From Nocardioides sp. GY 10113 (GTDB lineage Bacteria > Actinomycetota > Actinomycetes > Propionibacteriales > Nocardioidaceae): a stretch of 64,000 nt of DNA. Position 1 is the first letter of the stretch. Every line of letters starts with the position of its first letter. The notes under the pieces were generated by a model. That model was not told the DNA's origin and searched no databases. It worked only from the letters and a program-made list of their open reading frames with translations. Below, one piece after another: positions 32,261-40,982 of the stretch. Both the position numbers and the translations under genes were made by a program. Where the stretch lies: contig NZ_STGK01000018.1 in NCBI RefSeq assembly GCF_004919105.1, positions 1 to 64,000 of the forward strand, given 5' to 3'.

Positions 32261-33298
32261 ATGAACCAGCGCACCCTCGCCGCGTTGATCGCCGGGCCGC
32301 TGGTGGTCGTTCTCGGCGCGGTCGCGCTCGCGGTGCCGCTGCCGTACGCCAGCTACAGCCCGGGCCCGACGTTCGACATCCTGGGTGAGGACTCCGACCA
32401 GGCCGAGATCATCCAGGTCGAGGGCCACAGGTCCTACTACGACGACGGCCAGATCCGGTTCACCACCGTGCTCTCCTCGGCCCGCGGCCGCAAGCTGTCG
32501 CTGGGCGAGGCACTGGCCCGGTGGGCCAACCCCGACCAGGCCGTCATCCCCTACGACGTCGTGCACCCGCCGGACCAGACGGCCGAGCAGGAGAAGGTCG
32601 AGGGGGAGGTCCAGATGACCACCTCCCAGGACGTGGCGAAGGCGGTCGCCCTCGGCGAGCTCGGCCAGGAGGTCGAGCCCCGGCTCCAGGTCGCCCACGT
32701 CGACAAGGAGGGCCCGGCGCACGGCGAGCTCCAGGTCCGCGACGTCTTCGTGAAGGTCGACGGCAAGCCGGTGACCAGCAGCGACCAGGTGGTCGAGCAG
32801 GTGCGCAGCCACGACGACGGCAGCCCGGTGACGCTGCAGATGCGTCGCGACGGCAAGGACACGACCGTGCGGATCGTGCCCGAGGTGGTCGACGGCACGG
32901 CGCGGATCGGCGTCACCCTCGGCGTGGGCTACGAGTTCCCGTTCGAGATCGACCTCCAGGTGGACCCCGCGGTGGGAGGTCCCAGTGCCGGGCTGATGTT
33001 CTCGCTGGCCATCTACGACACGCTGACCCCCGGCTCGCTGACCGGCGGCAGGACCATCGCCGGCACCGGCGAGATCTCGCCCGACGGCAAGGTCGGGGCG
33101 ATCGGCGGCATCGCCCAGAAGATCGCCGGCGCCGAGGATGCGGGCGCCGACCTGTTCTTCGTGCCCGCCGGCAACTGCAGCGACGTGACCGGACTCGACC
33201 CCGACCTCCGTCTGGTCAAGGCGACCACGATGCACCGGGCCCGGCTCTCGTTGGAGACGTGGGTCGAGGATCCGGATGCGGACCTGCCGACCTGCTGA
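32261..33298 (+). CDS. PDZ-domain Lon-like serine protease (YlbL/Rv3194c type)
   Basis: The 345-aa protein has one N-terminal membrane anchor (ALIAGPLVVVLGAVALAV), a conserved PYASYSPGPTFDILG segment, a PDZ domain at about 125-215 (KAVALGELGQEVEPRLQV...ELQVRDVFVKVDG) and a Lon-type (S16) catalytic domain. The catalytic Ser is in VGGPSAGLMFSLA and the Lys in IGGIAQKIAGAEDAGA. It is exported and cleaves or processes envelope proteins. GAGAGGG precedes ATG 32261 by eight bases. This order with the UPF0182 gene matches Rv3194c-Rv3193c. Confidence 0.92.
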   Translation: MNQRTLAALIAGPLVVVLGAVALAVPLPYASYSPGPTFDILGEDSDQAEIIQVEGHRSYYDDGQIRFTTVLSSARGRKLSLGEALARWANPDQAVIPYDVVHPPDQTAEQEKVEGEVQMTTSQDVAKAVALGELGQEVEPRLQVAHVDKEGPAHGELQVRDVFVKVDGKPVTSSDQVVEQVRSHDDGSPVTLQMRRDGKDTTVRIVPEVVDGTARIGVTLGVGYEFPFEIDLQVDPAVGGPSAGLMFSLAIYDTLTPGSLTGGRTIAGTGEISPDGKVGAIGGIAQKIAGAEDAGADLFFVPAGNCSDVTGLDPDLRLVKATTMHRARLSLETWVEDPDADLPTC

Positions 33299-33418
33299 GA
33301 CGATGCCTGCCGAGACCTGGCCGACACCGGGCCGAGATGCCACCGTGACCCGCGGCACTTTTGGCCACACCCGATCCGTTGACCCCCGTGTGACCCCGTT
33401 GAACCTGGAGATGTGCTG

Positions 33419-33970
33419 ATGGACTACGAGCTCGACGTCGACCCGGCCCTGGCCACTGCCGTGCTCGAGATCGAGCAGCACCACGCGGGTGCCGGATGGG
33501 ACCAGCCCGCGCGGCTGTACGCGCTCGTCGACACCGCGCAGCTGGCCGCGCAGGAGCCGATGCTCGCCGCCCAGCTCGGGCTGGACGCCCCCGCGGAGCG
33601 CGGGTCGCTGACGCCGATCGAGCAGGACCAGCTGCCGGCCGAGCAGAGCCTGGAGGAGGTGCTCAGCCAGATCGGCTGGCCGGACGGGGTCACCGGGTGC
33701 GCCGCCGTGGTCGAGCGGCTGGTGCTGCCGCCGTCCGCCGACGGGCACATCCCCGAGGACCCGACCGCGGCGGAGGAGTTCGCCCGCGAGCACCCGGACC
33801 GCGAGGAGGTCCGCATCGTGGCCGGCGTGACGCGGCACGGGGCGTCGTACTGCGCCCTGCGCCTGCGCAGCCACGACGAGGACATGGCGGTGATGGGCGG
33901 GGTCGACCTGGTGCCGAACCTGCTGTCCCTGCTGCGCGGCACGCTCGAGGAGGGCGAGGGCGATGAGTGA
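33419..33970 (+). CDS. PPA1309 family protein
   Basis: The 183-aa soluble protein matches the PPA1309 family, restricted to actinobacteria and named from Cutibacterium acnes. It is acidic (MDYELDVDPALATAVLEIEQ), with VVERLVLPPSAD and RHGASYCALRLRSHDEDMAVM. No enzymatic motif is visible. ATG 33419 is chosen because GGAG lies eight bases upstream; GTG 33413 is too close to it. Its last eight bases overlap the UPF0182 gene, implying translational coupling. Confidence 0.88.
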   Translation: MDYELDVDPALATAVLEIEQHHAGAGWDQPARLYALVDTAQLAAQEPMLAAQLGLDAPAERGSLTPIEQDQLPAEQSLEEVLSQIGWPDGVTGCAAVVERLVLPPSADGHIPEDPTAAEEFAREHPDREEVRIVAGVTRHGASYCALRLRSHDEDMAVMGGVDLVPNLLSLLRGTLEEGEGDE

Positions 33971-36941
33971 GCTCTTCGACGAGGAGCCGACGCAGCCGGC
34001 GCCGACCCGCTCCGGCCGTCGCGGCCGGGCGCTGGTCATCACGATCGTCGTCCTGGTCGTCGGCTTCTTCCTGCTGACCGCCTTCGCGTCGCTCTACACC
34101 GACCGGCTCTGGTACGCCGACCTCGGCTACGGCAAGGTCTTCACGACGCTGCTGTGGACGCGGATCGCCCTGTTCGCCGTGTTCGGCCTGCTGATGGGCG
34201 CGGTGGTGGCGCTCAACATGCACCTGGCCTACCGGTTCCGGCCGCTGTTCCGGATGGCCGGTGGGGACGCCAGCGTGGAGCGCTACCGCGACGCGGTCAC
34301 CCCGATCCGCGGCTGGCTGCTGACCGGCGTGGCGGTCGTGGTCGGCCTGTTCGCCGGCACCTCGGCGCTCGGCCAGTGGCGCACCTACCTGATGTGGCGC
34401 AACGCCCAGCCCTTCGGCAAGGACGACCCCTACTTCAACCGCGACATCGGCTTCTACGTCTTCGAGCTGCCGTGGTGGCACTACGTGGTCGACTTCGTGA
34501 TGGCCGCCGCGGTGGTCGCGCTGCTGGTGACGGTCCTCGTGCACTACCTGTACGGCGGGATCCGGCTGCAGGTGCGCCACGACCGGGTCTCGTCGGCCGC
34601 GCAGCTGCAGATCTCCGTGCTGCTCGGCGTCTTCGTGCTGGCCAAGGCCGCGGACTACTACCTGGACCGCTTCGACCTGGTCACCGACGACCACAGCCTG
34701 TTCACCGGCATGAACTACACGGCCCAGAACGCGGTGCTGCCGGCGCGCAACATCCTGCTCGGGGTGGCGCTGATCTGTGCGGTGCTCTTCTTCCTCAACA
34801 TCTGGCGCCGCACCTGGCAGCTGCCCTCGGTGGGCCTCGCGCTGCTCGCCCTCTCCGCGGTCCTGCTCGGGATGATCTGGCCGGCGATCGTGCAGAGCTT
34901 CCAGGTCAGGCCGTCCGAGGCCGACAAGGAGGCGCCGTACATCCAGGCGAACATCGACGCCACCCGTGACGCCTACGGCGTCAGCGACGTGGAGACCGAG
35001 TCCTACTCGGGTACGCCGCCCACCGCCGGCGTCTCCGCCGGGGACGTGCTCCCGCAGCTGCAGGAGGTCCCGGTGGTGGACCCCAAGCAGGTGCGCGACA
35101 CCTTCGAGCAGCTGCAGCAGCCGCGGGTCTACTACTCGGTGGCGCCGGTGCTGGACGTCGACCGCTACACCATCGGCGGGCAGGACCAGCCGCTGGTGCT
35201 GGGCGTGCGCGAGATGGACCAGTCCGGCATCAACGCCACCGACCAGAACTGGAACAACCTGCACACGGTCTACACGCACGGCGAGGGGATCATCGCGGCG
35301 TACGCCAACAAGGTCTCGCCGTCGGACGCCGACGGCCGGATGGTCTGGGCGGAGGGCATCGCCTCAGAGGAGTCCGGCTCGGAGATCCGCAGCGAGAACG
35401 CGTTGGGCGAGTTCGAGGAGCGGATCTACTTCGGTGAGAACTCGCCGTCGTACTCGATCGTCGGCAAGGCCAGCGCGGACGCCCCGGACGTCGAGCTCGG
35501 CCTGGCCGACACCGACACCGACGAGGGCGACACCCGCACCACCTACGACGGCCCCGCCGGCGTCTCGGTCGGGTCGACGTTCAACCAGCTGATGTACGCG
35601 ATCAAGTTCGGCGAGCCGAACTTCCTGCTCTCGGGCCGGGTCAACGGCAACTCCAAGGTGCTCTACGACCGCGAGCCGGTGCAGCGGGTGGAGAAGGTCG
35701 CCCCGTGGCTGACCGTCGACAGCGACCCCTACCCGGCCGTCGTCGACGGCAAGGTGGCGTGGATCGTGGACGGCTACACGACCACCGACCGCTACCCGAA
35801 CTCCGAGCGTGAGTCGTTCGAGTCGATGATCGAGGACTCGCTGCAGGAGAACACCGGGCTGCGGACGATCCCCACCGACGAGATCAACTACCTGCGCTCG
35901 GCGGTCAAGGCCACCGTGGACGCCTACGACGGCACGGTGACCCTCTACGAGTGGGACGAGGACGACCCGATCCTGCAGACCTGGATGCGCGCGTTCCCGG
36001 GCACGGTGGAGCCGAAGTCGGCGATCCCCGAGGACCTGGCCGAGCACCTGCGCTACCCCGAGGACCTGTTCAAGGTGCAGCGCTACCAGCTCGCCCGCTA
36101 CCACGTCACCGACGCGGGCGACTTCTACCAGGGCAGCGACCGCTGGGAGGTCCCCCAGGACCCGAACAAGACCAGCAGCTTCCAGCCGCCGTACCGGATG
36201 TTCACCGACGTCGGCAACGGCGAGGAGTGGTCGCTGACGTCGGTGTTCGTGCCGCGCGGCAAGAACAACCTGGCCTCCTTCGTGGCGGTCAACTCGGACG
36301 CCACCTCGGCCGACTTCGGCAAGATGAAGGTGCTGGAGATGAACTCCTCCAGCGTCCGCGGTCCGGGCCTGGTGGCCAACGAGATGAGCCAGGACGGCGC
36401 CGTCCGTGACGAGCTGCGCGAGTACGAGCAGACGTCCTCGCCGCCGGTCTTCGGCAACGTGCTGACGGTGCCGGTCGACGACGGGCTGATCTACGTGCAG
36501 CCGGTCTACGCGGTCCGGGCCAGCGGCGGCACCTCGAGCTTCCGGATCCTCCAGTTCGTGATCGTCTCCTACGGCGGCGAGGTCGGCATCGGCCGCAACC
36601 TGGATCTCGCCATGGAGGCCGCGCTGGGTGAGGGCGACGGCACCGGGACCTCGGGCGGCACCGGCGGCACCGGCGGGACCGGCGACAAGGGCGGCGGCAC
36701 CGGCGGCACCGGCGGCAAGAAGGACGGCGGCGACACGAAGCTGACCCTCGAGGAGCGGATCGACAAGCTGATCGCCGAGGCCAACGAAGCCTTCGACAAC
36801 GCCAGCGCCGCGCAGGCCGACGGCGACACCGTGGAGTGGGCGACCCAGCTCGACATCGCGCAGAAGAAGGTCGAGCAGGCGGCTGAGCTGGCCGGGCAGC
36901 GTGACGTGGCCGGCGCCACGGACACCGGCAGCGAGGGGTAA
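33963..36941 (+). CDS. UPF0182 family membrane protein
   Basis: The 992-aa protein has about seven transmembrane helices in the first 330 residues, including one at 22-42 and others near 65, 115, 170, 220, 265 and 290. A large extracytoplasmic domain of about 550 residues follows, and then a cytosolic or disordered C-terminus. The latter includes a Gly-Gly-Thr repeat (about 895-920) and a helix LEERIDKLIAEANEAFDNA. This is the Rv3193c/UPF0182 family, of unknown function. It is coupled to the PPA1309 gene and followed five bases later by a TRIC-type channel gene. Confidence 0.93.
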   Translation: MSELFDEEPTQPAPTRSGRRGRALVITIVVLVVGFFLLTAFASLYTDRLWYADLGYGKVFTTLLWTRIALFAVFGLLMGAVVALNMHLAYRFRPLFRMAGGDASVERYRDAVTPIRGWLLTGVAVVVGLFAGTSALGQWRTYLMWRNAQPFGKDDPYFNRDIGFYVFELPWWHYVVDFVMAAAVVALLVTVLVHYLYGGIRLQVRHDRVSSAAQLQISVLLGVFVLAKAADYYLDRFDLVTDDHSLFTGMNYTAQNAVLPARNILLGVALICAVLFFLNIWRRTWQLPSVGLALLALSAVLLGMIWPAIVQSFQVRPSEADKEAPYIQANIDATRDAYGVSDVETESYSGTPPTAGVSAGDVLPQLQEVPVVDPKQVRDTFEQLQQPRVYYSVAPVLDVDRYTIGGQDQPLVLGVREMDQSGINATDQNWNNLHTVYTHGEGIIAAYANKVSPSDADGRMVWAEGIASEESGSEIRSENALGEFEERIYFGENSPSYSIVGKASADAPDVELGLADTDTDEGDTRTTYDGPAGVSVGSTFNQLMYAIKFGEPNFLLSGRVNGNSKVLYDREPVQRVEKVAPWLTVDSDPYPAVVDGKVAWIVDGYTTTDRYPNSERESFESMIEDSLQENTGLRTIPTDEINYLRSAVKATVDAYDGTVTLYEWDEDDPILQTWMRAFPGTVEPKSAIPEDLAEHLRYPEDLFKVQRYQLARYHVTDAGDFYQGSDRWEVPQDPNKTSSFQPPYRMFTDVGNGEEWSLTSVFVPRGKNNLASFVAVNSDATSADFGKMKVLEMNSSSVRGPGLVANEMSQDGAVRDELREYEQTSSPPVFGNVLTVPVDDGLIYVQPVYAVRASGGTSSFRILQFVIVSYGGEVGIGRNLDLAMEAALGEGDGTGTSGGTGGTGGTGDKGGGTGGTGGKKDGGDTKLTLEERIDKLIAEANEAFDNASAAQADGDTVEWATQLDIAQKKVEQAAELAGQRDVAGATDTGSEG

Positions 36942-36946
36942 GCACC

Positions 36947-37561
36947 ATGGTGCTGACCCTCGACCTGGTCGGCATCTTCGTCTTCGCGATCTCCGGCGGC
37001 CTGGTCGCCGTGCGCAACCACCTCGACATCGTCGGGGTGGTGGTGCTCGCGATGGCGACGGGGCTGGGCGGCGGCCTGATCCGCGACGTGCTGATCGGGG
37101 ACGTGCCGCCGCCCGCGTTGGTCGACTGGCGCTACCTGGCGGTGCCGGCGACCGCCGGGCTGGTCACCTTCTGGTGGCACCCGGCGGTCGGCCGGTTCGA
37201 ACGGCAGGTCAACGTCTTCGACGCCGCGGGCCTGGGCCTGTTCTGCGCTTCCGGGGCGCTCAAGGCCGAGGAGTTCGGGCTGCCGCTCGCGGCGTCGGCG
37301 GCGCTGGGCCTGATGACCGGGATCGGCGGCGGCGTGATCCGCGACGTGCTGGCCGGCCGGGTGCCGGTGGTGCTGCGCAACACCGAGCTCTACGCGATCC
37401 CGGCGCTGGCCGGAGCCACGGTGGCCGCGGTCGGGGTGGAGCTGGGGGTGCGCCCGCTGGTCATCATGTGGCCGGCGATCGCGCTGACCACCGGATGGCG
37501 GCTGATCGCGCTGCGCCGCAACTGGACCGCGCCGGCGCCGCGGCTCGGCCCGCCCCGCTGA
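36947..37561 (+). CDS. TRIC-type cation channel family protein (UPF0126)
   Basis: The 204-aa membrane protein has two internally related halves, each with the glycine-rich signature GGGLIRDVLIGDVPPP (first) and GGGVIRDVLAGRVPVVLRN (second). That duplication is the hallmark of bacterial TRIC/UPF0126 proteins. These form trimeric monovalent-cation channels. Seven hydrophobic helices are apparent. It starts five bases after the UPF0182 stop and converges on the sulfatase. Confidence 0.92.
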   Translation: MVLTLDLVGIFVFAISGGLVAVRNHLDIVGVVVLAMATGLGGGLIRDVLIGDVPPPALVDWRYLAVPATAGLVTFWWHPAVGRFERQVNVFDAAGLGLFCASGALKAEEFGLPLAASAALGLMTGIGGGVIRDVLAGRVPVVLRNTELYAIPALAGATVAAVGVELGVRPLVIMWPAIALTTGWRLIALRRNWTAPAPRLGPPR

Positions 37562-37571
37562 GCGCCGCTCG

Positions 37572-39917
37572 CTACTCGTTGCGCATCAGCGCGGCCAGCA
37601 CCTCGGCCGTGCGGTCCTCGGCCTCGTCCGACGCCAGGGGCCCCGGGCCCTGGCGGAAGGTCACGGTGTGCAGCGTGCCGGTCCACGGGTACGGCGGCGC
37701 GTAGTCGTCGCTGACCGGGAACCCGGCGTCGTGGCCCAGTCGCAGGCCGCCGCCGCCGATCTGGATGCCGCTCGCACCCATCCCGTCCGGGAGCGGTCCG
37801 CGGCCGACCACGCGGTCGTCGACCAGCAGCACGCCCTCGGCGCTGCCGGGCAGGTAGCGGAACCCGACGCGGTGCCGCCCCGGCGGCAGCGGCACGTCGC
37901 TGCGCACCTGGTGGGGGGTGGAGGTGGTGTTGAGCAGCAGGGCCGGGCAGCCGTCGAGGACCACCAGCGCCCAGCCGTTGCTCCAGTCGCCCATCGCGGT
38001 GAGCACGCCGGCGGCGCCGTCCGCGGGGACCTCGACGTCCGCCTCGACCAGTGCCCCGCCGGACAGCGAGGGGACCGCCTCGTCCACCAGCGGCGTGCCG
38101 CCGGGGTGGACGACGAGCGTGGCCGGCAGTGGCCACAGCGGCGGCTCCATCGCGGTGAGCCGACCCATCAGGCTGTCCTGGAGCGGGAGCACGTGGTTGC
38201 GCTCGGCCTCGGTCCACCAGACGGCCTCGAGCTCGCGGACCACCTCCGGGTGCTCGTCGGCGACGTCGTGGGCCTCCGCGAAGTCGTCCCCGAGGCGGAA
38301 CAGGCTCCACCGGTCGGCCTCGAGGTCGCGGCTGCCGGGCAGCGCCTGCTCGGCGAGGACGCCCTCGGGGACGTGGTCCGTGGTCGCCTTCCAGCCGTCG
38401 TGGATGATCGAGCGGGAGCCGAGCATCTCGAAGTACTGGGTGGTCGTGACGTCGGGAGCGTGCGCGTCGGCGAAGGTCGCCGTCATCGACGCGCCGTCGA
38501 CACGCTGCTGGGCCACGCCGTCGACGGTCTCGGGAGCGGTGACCCCGCAGACGTCGAGCACGGTGGGGAAGATGTCGGCGATGTGGCAGACCTGGCGGCG
38601 TACCGCGCCGGGGTCGGGGACGACGGCGCCGCCGGCGGTCGCCGGGGTGCGCACGATCAGCGGGGTGCGGGTGCCGCCGAGCCAGGTGTAGCGCTTCCAG
38701 AGCCGGAACGGCGTGTTGCCCGCCCAGGCCCAGCCCCACGGGTAGTGGTTGTAGGAGCGGAACCCGCCGATGTCGTCGATCCCGGCCAGGTTGTCGTCGA
38801 CGTCGTCGGGGACGCCGAAGCCGAACCGGTGCTCGTTGATGGAGCCGACCGGCCCGCCCTCGGCGCTGGCGCCGTTGTCGGAGGTGAGCACGACCATCGT
38901 GTTGTCGAGCTCGCCGAGCGCCTCGAGGCCGTCCAGCAGCCGGCCGAGGTGGTGGTCGAAGTGGGTGAGGAATCCGGCGTACACCTCCTGGAAGCGGGCG
39001 TAGAGGCGGCGTTCCTCGTCGCTCAGCGCGTTCCAGTCGGGGATCCACCCGGGCCGCTCGGAGAGCACGGTGCCCTCGGGGACGACGCCGGCGGCGACCT
39101 GGCGGTCGAAGACCTCCTGGCGCCACGCCTCCCAGCCCTGGTCGAAGCGGCCCGCGTAGCGGTCCGACCACTCCCGCGGCACCTGGTGCGGCGCGTGGCC
39201 GACGCCGGGGGCGAAGTAGAGGAAGAAGGGCTTGTCGGGGGCGGCGTTGTGCTGGTCGGTGACCATCGTCAGCGCCTGGTCGACCAGGTCCTCGGTGAGG
39301 TGGTAGCCGTCCTCGGGGCCGGCCGGCGGCTCGACGGGGGAGTTGTCCCGGTAGAGGGTCGGGGTCCACTGGTTGGCGTCGCCGTGGAGGAAGCCGTAGA
39401 AGCGCTCGAAGCCCTGGCCCAGCGGCCAGGTGTCGAACGGCCCGGCCGCCGAGCGGTCGTCGCGGGGGGTGAGGTGCCACTTGCCGACGGCCATCGTGTT
39501 CCAGCCCTCGTCCTTGAGCACGCGGGCCAGGGAGGCCGCCGAGCGCGGGATCCGGGCGGTGTAGCCGGGGAACCCGGTGGGCAGGTCGACCAGCATGCCC
39601 ATGCCGACGGCGTGGTGGTTGCGGCCGGTGAGCAGCGAGGCGCGGCTGGGGGAGCAGAGGGCGGTGACGTGGAACCGGTTGTAGCGGAGCCCGCCGCCGG
39701 CGAGCCGGTCGATGTTCGGGGTGTCGATGTCCGAGCCGAAGCAGCCGAGCTGGGCGAAGCCGACGTCGTCGAGGAGCACCACCAGCACGTTCGGTCGACC
39801 CGCCGGCCGCGGCCGCGGTGCGTGCCAGGGGGTCGAGTCGGCGATCGTGCGGCCGATCACCGGGCCGCGGGCCGCGCCCCCGCTGCGGGTCTGATCGGTC
39901 TGGTCGTGCTGGGTCAT
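37572..39917 (-). CDS. Arylsulfatase (type I, formylglycine-dependent)
   Basis: The 781-aa sulfatase has metal-binding NVLVVLLDDVGF and the maturation motif CSPSRASLLTGRN, with Cys88 converted to formylglycine. MAVGKWHL and VVLTSDNGASAEGG complete the active site. No signal peptide is seen, so it is probably cytosolic or exported by an unrecognised route. The C-terminal 200 residues add a beta-rich domain like those in the large (about 780-aa) bacterial arylsulfatases. No formylglycine-generating enzyme is encoded in the window. AAAGGAG precedes ATG 39917. It is divergent from a MarR gene 49 bases away, which likely controls it. Confidence 0.92.
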   Translation of the reverse strand: MTQHDQTDQTRSGGAARGPVIGRTIADSTPWHAPRPRPAGRPNVLVVLLDDVGFAQLGCFGSDIDTPNIDRLAGGGLRYNRFHVTALCSPSRASLLTGRNHHAVGMGMLVDLPTGFPGYTARIPRSAASLARVLKDEGWNTMAVGKWHLTPRDDRSAAGPFDTWPLGQGFERFYGFLHGDANQWTPTLYRDNSPVEPPAGPEDGYHLTEDLVDQALTMVTDQHNAAPDKPFFLYFAPGVGHAPHQVPREWSDRYAGRFDQGWEAWRQEVFDRQVAAGVVPEGTVLSERPGWIPDWNALSDEERRLYARFQEVYAGFLTHFDHHLGRLLDGLEALGELDNTMVVLTSDNGASAEGGPVGSINEHRFGFGVPDDVDDNLAGIDDIGGFRSYNHYPWGWAWAGNTPFRLWKRYTWLGGTRTPLIVRTPATAGGAVVPDPGAVRRQVCHIADIFPTVLDVCGVTAPETVDGVAQQRVDGASMTATFADAHAPDVTTTQYFEMLGSRSIIHDGWKATTDHVPEGVLAEQALPGSRDLEADRWSLFRLGDDFAEAHDVADEHPEVVRELEAVWWTEAERNHVLPLQDSLMGRLTAMEPPLWPLPATLVVHPGGTPLVDEAVPSLSGGALVEADVEVPADGAAGVLTAMGDWSNGWALVVLDGCPALLLNTTSTPHQVRSDVPLPPGRHRVGFRYLPGSAEGVLLVDDRVVGRGPLPDGMGASGIQIGGGGLRLGHDAGFPVSDDYAPPYPWTGTLHTVTFRQGPGPLASDEAEDRTAEVLAALMRNE

Positions 39918-39954
39918 GTGCGCTCCTTTCGCTCCCGAAGTGTGATCTGGCTCA

Positions 39955-39960
39955 TACGAT
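39955..39960 (+). promoter_or_regulatory. -10 box TACGAT, leaderless marR start
   Basis: TACGAT precedes GTG 39967 by six bases, inside the 49-base gap to the sulfatase, so the two promoters must overlap or be back to back. Confidence 0.5.
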
Positions 39961-39966
39961 GCTGGG

Positions 39967-40434
39967 GTGACGGACGACCGACAGGACTTCGGGGTGCTGC
40001 TGTCGCTGGCGAGCGTGACGTTCGCCCAGGAGCTGCGGGACCACATGCACGACGCCGGGTTCATCGGCTTCACCACCCGGACCGGGTTCGTGCTGCGGCT
40101 GCTGCTCACCGAGCCGCTCAGCCTGCGTGGCCTGGCGGACCGGCTGCACATGACCCCGCAGGCCACGCTCAAGCTGGTGGACGGGATGGCGCTGGCCGGC
40201 TTCGTGGACCGGGCCACGTCGATGCGGGACCGACGACTGCGGATGGTCCAGGTCAACGACCGCGGCCGCGCCGCGCTCGACGCCGCGAAGGGGTTCCACC
40301 AGAAGTTCGAGCTGGACCTGGCCGCCGACGTGGGCGAGGCGGCCGCCGCCGACGTACGCCGGGCGCTGGAGCTGCTGGCCAACCGGACGCCGGTCAGCGT
40401 GCCCGGCGGCCGGCGCAGCGCCCGCCGCCGCTGA
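39967..40434 (+). CDS. MarR-family transcriptional regulator
   Basis: The 155-aa protein has a winged HTH (LSLRGLADRLHMTPQATLKLVDGMALAGFVDR, key residues 55-85) followed by the wing RDRRLRMVQVNDRG. N- and C-terminal helices form the dimer. Its position, divergent from the sulfatase with a 49-base gap, suggests it represses the sulfatase and itself until a ligand binds. The ligand is unknown. The C-terminus is short and Arg-rich. Confidence 0.88.
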   Translation: MTDDRQDFGVLLSLASVTFAQELRDHMHDAGFIGFTTRTGFVLRLLLTEPLSLRGLADRLHMTPQATLKLVDGMALAGFVDRATSMRDRRLRMVQVNDRGRAALDAAKGFHQKFELDLAADVGEAAAADVRRALELLANRTPVSVPGGRRSARRR

Positions 40435-40500
40435 GCGTCGACCCGCCATCGCACCTCCCGCGCTCCTCCGCGGTCGTCGGCGGCCGCGGTGAGCGACACC

Positions 40501-40516
40501 GTAAACCTAGGTTTAC
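40501..40516. promoter_or_regulatory. Perfect 16-bp palindrome
   Basis: GTAAACCTAGGTTTAC is a perfect palindrome in an AT-richer patch of an otherwise GC-rich 254-base gap (40435-40688) with no convincing gene. It looks like a TetR- or MarR-type operator without an obvious target, apart from the marR end on one side and the tRNA on the other. Confidence 0.55.
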
Positions 40517-40587
40517 TAACTGTCGAGCAGTTCGCCGGGGCCGTCCGGGGTTGTCTGGACGTCGCCGTGGCGGGTGGGTGGCGGGGT

Positions 40588-40623
40588 GGGCGACGGGATG
40601 GGCGACGGGATGGGCGACGGGGT
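40588..40623. repeat. Three 12-bp tandem repeats upstream of the tRNA
   Basis: GGGCGACGGGAT occurs at 40588 and 40600, and with one change at 40612. It lies about 65 bases before the tRNA. Confidence 0.8.
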
Positions 40624-40688
40624 GAAACGCGGGAAGTGCCCCCCGATTTGGCACTCCATGGCGGGATGGGTAATGTTCTGTTCACCGA

Positions 40689-40762
40689 CGCGGGGTGGAG
40701 CAGCTCGGTAGCTCGCTGGGCTCATAACCCAGAGGTCGCAGGTTCAAATCCTGCCCCCGCTA
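40689..40762 (+). tRNA. Initiator tRNA-fMet (CAT)
   Basis: The 74-base cloverleaf has acceptor arm CGCGGGG with CCCCGCT, leaving the unpaired 1-72 position typical of initiators. The anticodon stem CTGGG-CTCATAA-CCCAG holds the three G-C pairs of initiator tRNA and the anticodon CAT. The T-arm is GCAGG-TTCAAAT-CCTGC. CCA is not encoded. Confidence 0.95.
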
Positions 40763-40778
40763 CAAAGTGAAGTAGCAG

Positions 40779-40830
40779 ATCAGAGGCGGTTCCCGACAGA
40801 GTTCGGGAACCGCCTCTGATTCGTTTTCGG
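40779..40830 (+). terminator. Strong intrinsic terminator after tRNA-fMet
   Basis: An 18-bp perfect stem (40779-40796 with 40803-40820) with a 6-base loop is followed by TCGTTTT. Confidence 0.9.
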
Positions 40831-40940
40831 GTCACGATGCCGACCGGTCGTCCGCAGCTGTTGCCGCCCGGCGGCCATCGGATGGCCGGCCCGCCGCACC
40901 GATGGGATCTCCCCGGGGAGGGCGGCTCATCGCGCGGTTG

Positions 40941-40946
40941 TAGATT
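40941..40946 (+). promoter_or_regulatory. -10 box TAGATT upstream of the kinase/aminotransferase fusion
   Basis: TAGATT lies 36 bases before ATG 40983, leaving room for a short leader with AAGGGA as ribosome site. Confidence 0.4.
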
Positions 40947-40982
40947 GCTCCGGATTCTGGGGCAACGGGCAAGGGACGGACG

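Noticed and set aside
40489..40770. 93-codon plus-strand frame running into the tRNA
   Set aside because: It overlaps the tRNA-fMet and is made largely of tandem-repeat Arg/Gly codons.
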